A DNA stretch of 17,755 nucleotides from JAOTWJ01 sp036398175 (GTDB lineage: Bacteria > Gemmatimonadota > Gemmatimonadetes > Gemmatimonadales > GWC2-71-9): the NCBI GenBank assembly GCA_036398175.1, contig DASWHL010000040.1, positions 1 to 17,755 on the forward strand. Reading direction: 5' to 3'. A program made the position numbers and the translations under genes. How positions within the stretch are numbered: position 1 is the first letter of the stretch; every line of letters starts with the position of its first letter. Of the stretch, positions 1-9,441 are shown in pieces. Below the pieces are notes generated by a model that worked only from the letters and a program-made list of their open reading frames with translations, was not told the DNA's origin and made no database searches.

Positions 1-654
1 TTGCCAGAGGCCGTAGCCGAGCACGGCCGTGCGGGCGTCCGGCTCCCCGCCGTTCGTGGGGTCCAACACGCGTCCCAGAGCGGCCGGTATGCCAAGCAGG
101 GGAAGCACCTCGGGCGTCATCGAGGCGATGGTGAGCCGTTGCGGGTCGCCCCCGCCCACGAGGTTCACGGCGTTGCGATAGAACGCCCCCATGATTTCGA
201 AGGACCCACTCATGTCCTTGAAGTCACGGTAATTGGCGGGCGACAGCTGATTCATGCAGCCCCAGCCGCCGCCTGTGGGGGGGCCCTCGCACAGTCTCAC
301 GAGGCCCTGCGACTCCGGAAACGGCAAGGGGCGGAGCAGCACGAAGTCCGCGACGGAAAACGCGGCGGTGTTGGCGCCCACGCCGAGCGCCGTGACGAGA
401 ATGGCGGCGAGCGCGAACCCGCGGGAGTGTCGCAGGGTTCGGGTGGTGGAGCGGAGGTCCTGTTGCAGCACTTCCCAGTGGAGGACCACGGCGCCGGGCA
501 CGATGTCGGCCACGGCCTCGAGCAGCAGGCCCACTCGCGCGAGCGGCCCCGCCGCGGCGCGTCGCTGGGCGAATACGGCCGCCATCTCCTCCCCGAACTC
601 GATACGGAAGGAGGCCGGGTAGAAGTGGAGCAGCGCGCGGTAGAGGCGAATCAC
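1..654 (-). CDS. ADOP-type ABC transporter permease (MacB-like), N-terminal part
   Basis: This is the first 218 codons of a large permease; the rest lies beyond the left edge. The start is GTG at 654, which shares the four bases GTGA with the PadR stop, so the two genes are translationally coupled. Residues 1-35 form the cytoplasmic helix typical of the acidobacterial duplicated orphan permease group (MIRLYRALLHFYPASF). A membrane segment follows at about 78-105 (GFALAAILVTALGVGANTAA), leading into the periplasmic MacB-PCD domain, whose hallmark VLGYGLWQ stands at the window edge. ADOP permeases resemble MacB/FtsX and are thought to act in export or envelope signalling without a dedicated ATPase beside them; their substrates are mostly unknown. 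The family call is secure because of the N-terminal helix and PadR pairing. The function is not known. Confidence 0.9.
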   Translation of the reverse strand, partial: MIRLYRALLHFYPASFRIEFGEEMAAVFAQRRAAAGPLARVGLLLEAVADIVPGAVVLHWEVLQQDLRSTTRTLRHSRGFALAAILVTALGVGANTAAFSVADFVLLRPLPFPESQGLVRLCEGPPTGGGWGCMNQLSPANYRDFKDMSGSFEIMGAFYRNAVNLVGGGDPQRLTIASMTPEVLPLLGIPAALGRVLDPTNGGEPDARTAVLGYGLWQ

Positions 655-1010
655 GCGGGCTTGGGGAGCAGGCCGGCCCGCTTCGCGAGCCGCACCAGCT
701 GCGCCAGCCGGAGCGACTCGGCTCGCGCCACGGCGGTGCCGTGTGGCGTGATGCGATAGTAGCGGCGCCGCGGGTCACCCTGCGGTGCGTTGGGCTTTCG
801 GGGCTCGGTAATGAGCCCCTGCTCGAGCAGGCGCTGGATGGTGCGGTAGAGGGTGCCCGCGGAGAGGCGGAGCGCGCCGTCCGTGCGGGCCTCCACGTCC
901 TGGATGATGCCGTAGCCATGCCGGTCGCCCGCGGCCAGGGCCAGCAGGATATGGAAGGTGGCCGGGGGGAGCGGGAGGTGGTCGGCGATGTCGCCGGGGT
1001 CGAGAACCAT
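651..1010 (-). CDS. PadR-family transcriptional regulator
   Basis: This 119-residue protein has the compact size of the PadR-s1 subgroup. The winged helix-turn-helix spans about residues 15-95. HGYGI (about 34-38) belongs to the first helices, SAGTLYRTIQRLLEQGLI is the recognition helix region, and RRRYYRITPHG forms the beta wing. A short C-terminal helix (about 95-115) would dimerise. PadR proteins usually repress their own operon and release on ligand binding. The gene lies directly before an ADOP permease with a GTGA overlap, a pairing seen repeatedly in Acidobacteriota and Gemmatimonadota, so it most likely controls that permease. The ATG at 1010 has no Shine-Dalgarno sequence (the preceding bases read GCCTCC), but a good -10 box ends 7 bases upstream, which points to a leaderless transcript. 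Confidence 0.93.
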   Translation of the reverse strand: MVLDPGDIADHLPLPPATFHILLALAAGDRHGYGIIQDVEARTDGALRLSAGTLYRTIQRLLEQGLITEPRKPNAPQGDPRRRYYRITPHGTAVARAESLRLAQLVRLAKRAGLLPKPA

Positions 1011-1017
1011 GGAGGCA

Positions 1018-1045
1018 ACTATACCCAGTGCGGATATACTGTCAA
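1018..1045 (-). promoter_or_regulatory. Promoter of the PadR-ADOP operon, probably leaderless
   Basis: On the minus strand TTGACA (1045-1040) and TATAGT (1023-1018) are separated by 16 bases, close to the sigma-70 consensus. Only 7 bases lie between the -10 box and the ATG at 1010, so transcription should start at or next to the start codon. Confidence 0.65.
1020..1038. promoter_or_regulatory. Candidate PadR operator (imperfect palindrome)
   Basis: TATACCC and GGATATA form 7-base arms with one mismatch around a 5-base centre. The palindrome covers the spacer and -10 box of the PadR promoter, as expected for an autorepressor site. The assignment rests on position and symmetry only. Confidence 0.35.
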
Positions 1046-1103
1046 TGGCTAGAGCAAACGCCTTGGCGCACAGCGTCCCTCGATGTCCCCACGCACGTCA
1101 GAC

Positions 1104-1133
1104 TTGATAATATCTGAATACATCAGTTATCTT
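1104..1133 (+). promoter_or_regulatory. Promoter of the TetR-hydrolase operon, probably leaderless
   Basis: TTGATA (1104-1109) and TTATCT (1127-1132) are separated by 17 bases. The overlapping TATCTT (1128-1133) also fits the TANNNT pattern of leaderless promoters. The ATG at 1140 begins 6-7 bases after the box and has no Shine-Dalgarno sequence. This decides the TetR start at 1140 rather than an in-frame upstream codon at 1083. Confidence 0.6.
1110..1130. promoter_or_regulatory. Candidate TetR operator (palindrome in promoter spacer)
   Basis: ATATCTGA and TCAGTTAT are 8-base arms with one mismatch around the 5-base centre ATACA. The 21-bp site fills the spacer between the -35 and -10 boxes and runs into the -10 box. 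This is the usual place for autorepression by a TetR dimer encoded immediately downstream. Not tested. Confidence 0.5.
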
Positions 1134-1139
1134 CACACC

Positions 1140-1829
1140 ATGCCTCGTACGAGGACCCCCGGGCGCCTTCAGGACATCATCTCGGCCGCCACCGACACGT
1201 TCATCGCCAGCGGCTACCGCCTGGCCCGCATCGAGGACATCGCCCACCGGGCGGGCGTGGCGCCTGCCACCGTGCACCTGTACGCCAAGACCAAGGAGGC
1301 CCTGTTCGACCTCGTGGTCCGCACGGCCCTGCACGACCCCACCGTGGACGACGTCGAGCTGCCGTACTCGGCCCCACCCTCCGGCGACGTGATCGAACGG
1401 CTGTGGCAGCGCCTGATGGCGGCGTCCACCTTCCCACGCCTCGTCGGGTTCCCCGAGGATCCGCCGCCGGAGGGTGGGGCTGCCGAGTTCGAGGCGATCG
1501 TCCGCGATCTGTACCGCTGGCAGATCAGGCACCACCGCGCCATCAAGCTCACCGAGCGATGTGCCCGCGAGTGGCCCGAGCTGGCGGCCCTCTTCTACAA
1601 GCAGTTCCGCCGGACGGGGCTCGCGAAACTCGGCGAGTACCTCGCTCTGCGCGCCGGACAGGGTGCCCTGCGCCCCACGCCGGACCCCGCCATCGCGGCA
1701 CGCGTGGTGGTCGAGACCGTCGCCTTTTTTGCCATGCACCGTTTCTCGGCGCCGGACAGCGTGATGGACGACGCCCGTGCCGAGGCGGTCGTCGTGGACA
1801 TGCTCACCAACGCCATGCGACCGCGCTGA
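1140..1829 (+). CDS. TetR/AcrR-family transcriptional regulator
   Basis: This 229-residue protein has the normal TetR length. The N-terminal DNA-binding domain covers about residues 8-55: helix one is around DIISAATDTFIASGY and the helix-turn-helix is IEDIAHRAGVAPATVHLYAK, where the usual YY before the final lysine is LY. The all-helical ligand-binding half, about 60-229, is not similar enough to a named subgroup to infer a ligand. The gene is followed after 22 bases by an exported alpha/beta hydrolase on the same strand, so the pair is probably one operon regulated by this protein. The start is placed at 1140 because a promoter lies immediately upstream and because the extra residues encoded from 1083 are unlike a TetR N-terminus. 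Confidence 0.92.
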   Translation: MPRTRTPGRLQDIISAATDTFIASGYRLARIEDIAHRAGVAPATVHLYAKTKEALFDLVVRTALHDPTVDDVELPYSAPPSGDVIERLWQRLMAASTFPRLVGFPEDPPPEGGAAEFEAIVRDLYRWQIRHHRAIKLTERCAREWPELAALFYKQFRRTGLAKLGEYLALRAGQGALRPTPDPAIAARVVVETVAFFAMHRFSAPDSVMDDARAEAVVVDMLTNAMRPR

Positions 1830-1851
1830 GTCGCAGTTCCCGGAGGCTTCG

Positions 1852-3444
1852 ATGCCCCGCCGTATCGCCGCCGCGTCGCTCGGTGTGGCCCTCGCAGTCG
1901 TGAGCGCGCCCGCGCAGGATCTCACGGGGACCTGGGCCGGTGGCACCAACGCCACCGGTCGCTGGCTGTTCGCGGTCGTCCGCATCTCGAGCGAAGCGAG
2001 CGCGCTCCGTGGCTCGATCGAGTTGGCCGGCGCGCAGGCCGCGGGGGTGCCGGTCGAGGAGATCGTCCTCGACGGAGGCCGCGTCCGCTTTCGCGCCCGC
2101 ACGCCGCTGGGCGTCATGGCCTTCGAGGGCTCGCTGCGAGACGATGTCCTGGACGGGACGGTGGCCGGCGGGGCGCCCGACGCCAGGCTGCACCTCGTTC
2201 GCGTCGCGGAGCCGCCCGCATCGCAGGCGGACGCGGCGGTCGGCAGCTACGAGCTCGGCCGGAACCAGCACCTGCTGCTCACGTATCGAGCGTTCGGGCT
2301 GCTCACCGGCATCGTGCTGGAGCGACGGGGCAACCGCGAACTCGTGCGACGCGCGTTCTACGCCATCCCCAGCGGCCCCGACCGCTATGTCACGTCCGGC
2401 TCGATCGTCCAGGCGGTGCGGCGGGACGAGACGCTGGCGCTCGAACGGGCCACCGATGGCGCCGTCACCGGGATGCGCTGGACCGGCTCCAATGCCCCGG
2501 CGTCGCGCGCACGCCGGGTGAGCGGGCCGCGGCAACTGGCGGTTGGATTCGACGGTCCCGGGGGTCGCATTGCCGGCACCCTGTTCCTGCCGGACGCGCC
2601 GGGCCCGCATCCCGGGGTGGTGCTGGTGGGCGGGAGCGGACCCACGGGCCGCGACGCGAACGTGCTTCGCGCGCGCGAGTTCCTCAGGCTCGGTCACGCG
2701 GTGCTGATGTGGGACAAGCGGGGCGTCGGTGAAACGGACGGCAGCTACTTCACGGCCGGCTTCGACGACCTCGCCGGCGACGCTGTCGGCGCCCTGGCCT
2801 TTCTCCGTGCGCGCCCCGAGATAGACGCGTCACGGGTCGGCATGACCGGGCACAGCCAGGGTGGTTGGATCGCGCCGCTCGCGGCCGTGCGGGCCGAGCG
2901 GCCACCCGCCTGGCTGGTAATCACGTCCGGCGGGCCCATTCCGCCCGCGGAGCAGGAAGCCTGGCGCGCCGCCACACAGGCGCGAGGCGCCGGGGGGAGC
3001 GATGCCGAGGCCGAGGCCGCCGAGGCGTTCATGCGCCGCAAGTGGGACTACGCGTTCACCGGCGGCGACTGGGAGGAGTACCTGGCGGAAGCGATGCGCG
3101 CTCGGGGTGCGCCCTGGGGCGAGATCGTGAATCCCGTCTTCGTCCAGGACTCACTGGGATGGGCGTTCATGCGGTCGCTCAGGGACTTCGACCCGATGGA
3201 CGCGCCCGTACGGCTCACGATGCCGGTCCTGGTGCTGTTCGGTGACAAGGACGACGAGCAGCCCGTGGACCTGAGCCGCGCCGGCTGGGAGGAGGCGTTC
3301 CGCCGATCTGGCAACGCCCATCATCGGATCGTCACGATTCCGGGAGGGTTTCACGCGTTGTGGCTCGGGGACGGCAACCCTCGGCCGTTGGTGTCGAGCC
3401 CCACCGACATCATCAGGGAGTGGCTGGCAGGCGCCGGATTCTAG
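1852..3444 (+). CDS. Exported alpha/beta hydrolase with N-terminal beta domain
   Basis: A GGAGG at 1842-1846 precedes the ATG at 1852 by 5 bases, giving 530 residues. Residues 1-22 form a signal peptide ending in APAQ. Residues about 23-125 are a beta-rich domain beginning DLTGTWAGG, and 125-220 form a second such segment. The hydrolase fold occupies about 224-530. GGSGPTGRDAN at the end of an early strand contributes the oxyanion region, and the nucleophile elbow is GHSQGG with Ser335. Asp467 (GDKDDEQP) and His501 (GGFHALW) complete the triad. Its closest kin are the dienelactone-hydrolase/acyl-esterase type proteins of the S9-like superfamily, which act on esters or short peptides outside the cytoplasm. 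The substrate cannot be read from the sequence. It lies behind a TetR gene that probably controls it. Confidence 0.88.
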   Translation: MPRRIAAASLGVALAVVSAPAQDLTGTWAGGTNATGRWLFAVVRISSEASALRGSIELAGAQAAGVPVEEIVLDGGRVRFRARTPLGVMAFEGSLRDDVLDGTVAGGAPDARLHLVRVAEPPASQADAAVGSYELGRNQHLLLTYRAFGLLTGIVLERRGNRELVRRAFYAIPSGPDRYVTSGSIVQAVRRDETLALERATDGAVTGMRWTGSNAPASRARRVSGPRQLAVGFDGPGGRIAGTLFLPDAPGPHPGVVLVGGSGPTGRDANVLRAREFLRLGHAVLMWDKRGVGETDGSYFTAGFDDLAGDAVGALAFLRARPEIDASRVGMTGHSQGGWIAPLAAVRAERPPAWLVITSGGPIPPAEQEAWRAATQARGAGGSDAEAEAAEAFMRRKWDYAFTGGDWEEYLAEAMRARGAPWGEIVNPVFVQDSLGWAFMRSLRDFDPMDAPVRLTMPVLVLFGDKDDEQPVDLSRAGWEEAFRRSGNAHHRIVTIPGGFHALWLGDGNPRPLVSSPTDIIREWLAGAGF

Positions 3445-3575
3445 GTAGACGTCAGACGTGCTTCCCGCTCCCTGCCGCCCGTCGAATCACGACGGCGAGA
3501 GCGTCAACCGAAGCGTGAGCGTAACCTGACCGTCCAGCTCCTCGGGCCCCGTACGCGCTCTTCAACCCCGACCCT

Positions 3576-3592
3576 GCGCGGAAGGTCCGCGC
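3576..3592 (-). terminator. GC-rich hairpin after the DUF4249 gene
   Basis: GCGCGGA and TCCGCGC form a perfect 7-bp stem with a 3-base loop, 15 bases after the minus-strand stop at 3608 and in the gap between convergent genes. There is no T-run on either strand, so it may only assist termination or protect the mRNA end. The rest of 3445-3607 shows nothing recognisable. Confidence 0.3.
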
Positions 3593-3607
3593 GCGGGCGC
3601 ACACCGG

Positions 3608-4465
3608 TCACCTCACGACGCGAAGAACGTACGTATACGCCGCCACGCTGCCGAACACCCCAATCCCTCCCTCGAGGTGATTCAGGAATCCACGCCCCGT
3701 GAACGGATCGCTGCGCGACCGCACGAAGTCGTAGTAGTTGGTGTCGGTGACGGCCACGGTCAGTGAGTACTCCCTCCCGACCTCGAACACCGGCCGGCCG
3801 TCGTCGCCCCCCTCGAAGGGATTGACGAGATTGCCCGGCAGTGCAACGCCGAGTGTGTCGGTGAAGAGGTAGACGGCCACTTCGTCCGGGTCCTCCCGCC
3901 AACGGACCTCGACCTGCATGGCGCGCGCGAGAATCGGGTCTACGCCAATGCGGAGGGTGTCCCGCTGTCTGTCCAGTTGCAGCACCTGGCCGGGAGTCGT
4001 CGCCGAATCGGTGGCCAGGCGGACGGACACCGTGCGCGCACCCGGCACCGTGGTCGTGCCCGTGACGACCTCGCCGTCCGGCGTGGTGACCGTGAGGCGC
4101 ACGCGGTCCCGGGGCTCCAATCCGCAGAAGCCGCTTGTCTCGTAGACCCCCCGCCCCATCGCACTGGGCACGAGCGTGAGGGCGGGCGTGGCGCAGGGCG
4201 ACGGGCCCAGATGCTCCAGCATCACGGCGGCACCGGTGATGGGAAGGCGCGGCTCACCGGGCGGGATGGCGTCGTCCGTGCCGCCCGCGGGGATCTCACC
4301 GGTCAGCGACCGCTCGACCACCACGAACTGCATGGGCTCGCCGGCGGAGAGCACCGCCTGGACGATCACGCGCGGGTCGCCGGGGGCGACCGTGACTTCG
4401 GTCAGCTCGCAAGCAGCCAGGCAGAAGGGCAGGAAGGGCAACAAGGGCAGGGAGGGCAGGCGCAT
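3608..4465 (-). CDS. DUF4249-family lipoprotein
   Basis: This 285-residue protein starts at an ATG sharing one base with the stop of the TonB receptor (TGATG), so translation is coupled. The signal peptide is unusually rich in Leu-Pro, coded by 9-base repeats, and ends in the lipobox LAAC with Cys19 as the lipidated residue. The mature protein begins with a beta-rich stretch (DPRVIVQAVLSAGEP) and contains a second one around VRLTVTTPDGEVVTGTTTVP. It ends with the family signature DTNYYDFVRSRSDPFTG followed by GGIGVFGS. DUF4249 proteins are typical partners of TonB-dependent receptors in Bacteroidota, where they sit just downstream and are thought to work on the outer membrane with the receptor; their biochemical role is not settled. 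Family and location are well supported, ligand unknown. Confidence 0.85.
   Translation of the reverse strand: MRLPSLPLLPFLPFCLAACELTEVTVAPGDPRVIVQAVLSAGEPMQFVVVERSLTGEIPAGGTDDAIPPGEPRLPITGAAVMLEHLGPSPCATPALTLVPSAMGRGVYETSGFCGLEPRDRVRLTVTTPDGEVVTGTTTVPGARTVSVRLATDSATTPGQVLQLDRQRDTLRIGVDPILARAMQVEVRWREDPDEVAVYLFTDTLGVALPGNLVNPFEGGDDGRPVFEVGREYSLTVAVTDTNYYDFVRSRSDPFTGRGFLNHLEGGIGVFGSVAAYTYVLRVVR
4421..4456 (-). repeat. 9-bp tandem repeat in a lipoprotein signal peptide
   Basis: On the plus strand four successive 9-base units read GCAGAAGGG, CAGGAAGGG, CAACAAGGG and CAGGGAGGG. On the coding strand they are variants of CTGCCCTTC and encode the Leu-Pro-rich signal peptide of the DUF4249 protein. 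The period is a multiple of three, so unit changes would keep the frame. Related units occur at 16764-16790 and 11971-11987. Confidence 0.75.
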
Positions 4466-6810
4466 CAGAACCAGAACTCCACGCCAAAGGTGGGTAGCAG
4501 GGGGATCTGCGAGACCCCGGTGCGCGTGGGCGGCGCGTCGCCAAAGTCGAAGATGTACAGGAAGGGGTTCTTCCGATTGTATACGTTCGCCACCTGGAGA
4601 TACGGCTCCCACTGGCCGCCCCACCTCTCGAACCGCCATCGGAAACTCACGTCGAGGCGCGTGTAGGCCGGGTAGCGCAGGCTGTTGATGCCGGCGCTGA
4701 TGGGTTCCTCTTCGTAGTCACTGAAGCGGTGCGTCGCGGCATCGTAGATCCGGTGATCCCACTGACCGATGAAGCCGGTGTACGGCAGCGGCGAGCCCAG
4801 GCCGAACCGGAAACCCATGTCACTGCCAATGGGACCGGGGAGAAACGCAATCACGTTGAGCGTGTGGCGCCGGTCGTGCGCCGGCGGGAACTCGACCCCC
4901 TGGGACCGGCGGATCGCGCGCGTGTAGCCGTACGCGATCCAGCCACGGAGCGCGCCGGCATGCTTCCGGAGCAGGACGTCGCCGCCCCAGGCGTCCCCCT
5001 CGGCGGGAATGAACTCGTCGCCCTCGAGCCGGATATCCTGGGCGCGGTTGGGCGTCACCAGGTTCGCGAACGTCTTGCGATACCCCTCCACCGTGAGCTG
5101 GATGTTGTTGCCGAACCAGCGCTCGTAGCCCAGTACGACGTGATCCGACCGCGCCACCGGGATGTACTCGTCCGCGCCAATCCAGAACTCGAAGATCGTG
5201 ACCGGGATCTCCTGGTCGCGGATCGAGTGGATGGCCTGGTGATACCGGCCCACCGAGCCCTGGACGGCGTCCCGGGAACTCAGGAACGTCTTGAACGAGA
5301 ACCGCGGCGAGAAGTGTGCCTTGCCGGTGCCCCGCACGTAGTCAACGCGTGCCCCCGGCCGGAGCAGCAGCCAGCGCGCCGCGCGCCACTGGTCCTCGGC
5401 AAACGCCGACCAGACCGTGGGCTCGTAGTGGGCCTGGAACAGGTCCGTCTCCAGGGCCAGGCTCCGCACGGCGTAGTCCATGGAGTAGCTCTCGACGGCC
5501 GCCCCCAGGCGCACGTCGTGGCGTGCTTCCGGCGCCGGCATGAACGTGGTCTGCGCCGTGTAGAGCCGCGCGCTGTTCGTGAATTCGGCCAGCGACGGCC
5601 TGAGCCCGAGCGCCGTCGAGAACGTGCTCACGCCGGCGCGGGTCTCGAGCAGTGCCCGCGAGCCCACCGGCAGGCGCCACGTGGCGCCGAGCAGCGCATT
5701 CCCCCAGTTGAAGGCGAGACGCTGCGACTCGCGCGTGGCCGTGGCCTTCACCAGCTCGAGGTCCAGGACGTCGCGGCCCCAGTATCCCGTGACGGCCAGC
5801 GACCCGCGCCGGCCGTACGGCATGGTCACCTTGCCCAGCGCGTCGGTGAAGTAGTAGGGCAGCACCTCGCTGGAGAGCAGCCCCACGAGCGCGTCCGCGT
5901 AGGTGCGCCGCACGCTCGCGAGCCAGGTGGCCCGCCCCCAGGCCGGTCCCTCCACCAGCACCTTGCTCGACAGCAGCGAGACCTGACCGTTGACGCCGAT
6001 CCGCTCCGTGTTGCCGGTCCGGAGCCCGATGTCCAGCACGCTCGACAGGCGACCGGGATAGCCGGCCGGGAACCCGCCGGAGTAGAAATCCGTCCGTGCC
6101 ACCGCGTTGGCGTCGAATGTCGAGAACAGCCCCGCCAGGTGCGACGGGTTGAAGATGGTGATGCCGTCCAGCTGGATCAGGTTCTGATCCGACTCGCCAC
6201 CGCGGACGTTGTAGCCGATCGAGTAGTCGTTCTTGGCGACCGAGCCGGGCAGATACTGCACGACCCGGACGACGTCCGCCTCGAGGATGGCCGGCGCGCG
6301 CCGGATGTCCGCCGCCACGAGCGTCACGATGCTAGGCTGCGCCTCCGCCTCGAACCGCTCGCGCGCGATGGGCCGCTCCATGGCGCTGATCACGACCGCC
6401 GGCAGCGCCACGGGCACCACCAGTCCATAGACCGTGACCGTGTCCACGCCGTCGGGCACGGCCACCGTGTCGGGCGCCACGCTGGTTCGGAACAGCGCCA
6501 GGCCGACGCCGGTGAGCGGGATGCGCCGCAGCGTGAACGACCCGTCGGCCTCGGAGATGGCCGAGGGCGCCGACACCGCGGGGATGCCGCGGCCGACGAC
6601 CGTCAGGCGAACGCCCGGGAGCGGCAGGCTGTCGGTGATGGAGCGGACGGTGCCCCGGAGGTCGCGCAGCCCCTGGGCGTCTGTCCGTGTGCCTGGGATG
6701 AGGAGCAGGAGGGCAGACGTGAGGTATAGGAGGAGACGCCGAGACGCCGAGACACCGCGTGGTTTCGAGCCGCCAGTTGTCAGAACTCGTGACTTGCGAC
6801 TCCGGGCCAC
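4465..6810 (-). CDS. TonB-dependent outer-membrane receptor with regulatory-like N-terminal domain
   Basis: About 781 residues from the in-frame GTG at 6810. After a signal peptide (hydrophobic core LLLYLTSALLLLIPG, end near TDAQ) comes a carboxypeptidase-like regulatory beta-sandwich (about 50-130; GTVRSITDSLPLPGVRLTVV, then ADGSFTLRRIP). The TonB plug domain follows at about 150-270 (AADIRRAPAI, YNVRGGESDQNLIQLDGI, FYSGGFPAGYPGRLSSVLDI). The remainder is a 22-strand-type barrel ending in the aromatic GVEFWF. It would import a large or scarce ligand across the outer membrane with TonB energy, together with the coupled DUF4249 lipoprotein. The ligand is unknown. The start is uncertain: no ATG lies near the signal peptide, the GTG lacks a Shine-Dalgarno sequence, and a long inverted repeat covers this region. 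It may be the tail of the molybdoenzyme operon or a separate unit. Confidence 0.88.
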   Translation of the reverse strand: MARSRKSRVLTTGGSKPRGVSASRRLLLYLTSALLLLIPGTRTDAQGLRDLRGTVRSITDSLPLPGVRLTVVGRGIPAVSAPSAISEADGSFTLRRIPLTGVGLALFRTSVAPDTVAVPDGVDTVTVYGLVVPVALPAVVISAMERPIARERFEAEAQPSIVTLVAADIRRAPAILEADVVRVVQYLPGSVAKNDYSIGYNVRGGESDQNLIQLDGITIFNPSHLAGLFSTFDANAVARTDFYSGGFPAGYPGRLSSVLDIGLRTGNTERIGVNGQVSLLSSKVLVEGPAWGRATWLASVRRTYADALVGLLSSEVLPYYFTDALGKVTMPYGRRGSLAVTGYWGRDVLDLELVKATATRESQRLAFNWGNALLGATWRLPVGSRALLETRAGVSTFSTALGLRPSLAEFTNSARLYTAQTTFMPAPEARHDVRLGAAVESYSMDYAVRSLALETDLFQAHYEPTVWSAFAEDQWRAARWLLLRPGARVDYVRGTGKAHFSPRFSFKTFLSSRDAVQGSVGRYHQAIHSIRDQEIPVTIFEFWIGADEYIPVARSDHVVLGYERWFGNNIQLTVEGYRKTFANLVTPNRAQDIRLEGDEFIPAEGDAWGGDVLLRKHAGALRGWIAYGYTRAIRRSQGVEFPPAHDRRHTLNVIAFLPGPIGSDMGFRFGLGSPLPYTGFIGQWDHRIYDAATHRFSDYEEEPISAGINSLRYPAYTRLDVSFRWRFERWGGQWEPYLQVANVYNRKNPFLYIFDFGDAPPTRTGVSQIPLLPTFGVEFWF

Positions 6811-6875
6811 TGCGCGTCTCGGCGTCTCGGCGTCTCCTCCTGGTGACTTGGCGTCTGGAGTCCTCACGTCTGGCC
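6711..6875. repeat. Nested inverted repeat around the TonB receptor start
   Basis: The inner arms 6728-6753 and 6816-6841 are perfect 26-bp inverted repeats, each built from the 8-base unit GACGCCGA. They are separated by 62 bases. Outer arms 6711-6724 and 6862-6875 pair at 13 of 14 positions. The arms are joined by 3 bases on one side and 20 on the other. The left inner arm encodes part of the receptor signal peptide, and the likely GTG start lies in the loop. No transposase or target duplication is visible. Confidence 0.85.
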
Positions 6876-6889
6876 TTCCCCCCAAACCC

Positions 6890-7800
6890 CTACCCCCTGT
6901 CCTCCCTGGCCTCCCGAAGATACCCGGCCGACACCCCAAGGATCACAAGGGCCAGCCCTACCCAGCCGAACATCTCGAGTCGCTGATCGAAGAGCATCAG
7001 GGCGAGCAGCGCGCCCACGACGGGCTCGATGGTCGCGGCAATGGCCGTGGGTGCCGCGTCAATGTGCTTGACCGCGCTGAAAAAGAAGACGTTGGCGAGC
7101 ACCACCGGCCCGGCGGCGAGCGCCAGCACGAACAGCCAGCCAGCGCCGGTGGTGGGCGGGAGGGGCGTCTGCCCGGCCAGCGGCAGGACCAGCGCGAGCA
7201 GCAGCGTGCCGCCGCCGATCTCCCAGAACAACACCTTGAACGTGCCGTACCGCGGAACGGCCCAGCGGGCGAGGATGGTGGTGCCGGCGTAGCTGGCCGC
7301 GGCAAGCAGGCCGCCGGTGACACCCACGAACAGGCTCGTGATCGGGACGCCGGAGAGACCGGGATGCCCGCCGCGCACCGTGAGCCACGCGCCCACCATC
7401 ACGACAACCGCCAACGAGAGCCGAAGGGCCGTGAGCCGTTCGCCGAGGATTGGCCGTGCGAGGACGGCGACGGCCACCGGAGCGAGATAGAGCAGTGCCG
7501 CCGCACCCGCCACCCCGGCTCCCGCGATCCCGAACTGGTACGCGACCTCGAACAGCGCCACCAGCGCGCCGCCCAGGCCGCCCACGAGCAGCAGGCCGCG
7601 GCGGTCTATCCGGAACAGGTCGCGGTCGTACAGTCCCCAGAGCGCGAACGCCGCGGTCCCGAGCAAAATCCGCCAGAACCCGATGCCGGTGAGCGCCGCG
7701 CCCTCGGCGTAGAGCGCCGTCGAGAGCGGGCCGGTGGTGCCCCAGACCGCGCCGGCGCCGAGCCCGAAGAGGTACCCGGCAATGTGCCGGTGCGCGGGCT

Positions 7801-7804
<4 letters not shown>
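6890..7804 (-). CDS. EamA/DMT-superfamily inner-membrane transporter
   Basis: 304 residues from a GTG at 7804 that shares GTGA with the amidase stop. This coupling fixes the start and removes a charged, unhydrophobic extension possible from upstream codons. The protein is almost entirely hydrophobic with about ten helices arranged as two EamA repeats, about residues 8-145 and 155-300. Typical motifs are GAVWGTTGPLSTAL in the first repeat and ANVFFFSAVKHIDAAPTAIA, followed by EPVVGALLAL, in the second. Drug/metabolite transporters of this kind usually export amino acids, metabolites or other small molecules by proton exchange. Placed between a Tat-exported amidase and a TonB receptor, it could move the substrate or product of this pathway. 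Direction and substrate are not visible in the sequence. Confidence 0.88.
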
Positions 7805-9432
<1,628 letters not shown>

Positions 9433-9441
9433 CGGCGGACG

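Noticed and set aside
1083..1139. Upstream start for the TetR gene
   Set aside because: It would place the promoter and palindrome inside the coding sequence and add 19 residues unlike a TetR N-terminus.
3445..3607. A gene or RNA in the convergent gap
   Set aside because: Apart from the short hairpin at 3576-3592 no frame with a start and family motif, and no RNA fold, could be supported.
4729..6729. A 666-codon open frame on the plus strand
   Set aside because: It is antisense to the TonB receptor, is rich in Arg/His/Gly/Ala without any domain, and follows from high GC at third positions. The receptor frame has clear motifs.
6711..6875. Transposon or insertion sequence ends
   Set aside because: There is no transposase, no target-site duplication is visible beside the outer arms, and the gap between inner arms is only 62 bases. 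A non-autonomous palindromic element remains possible.
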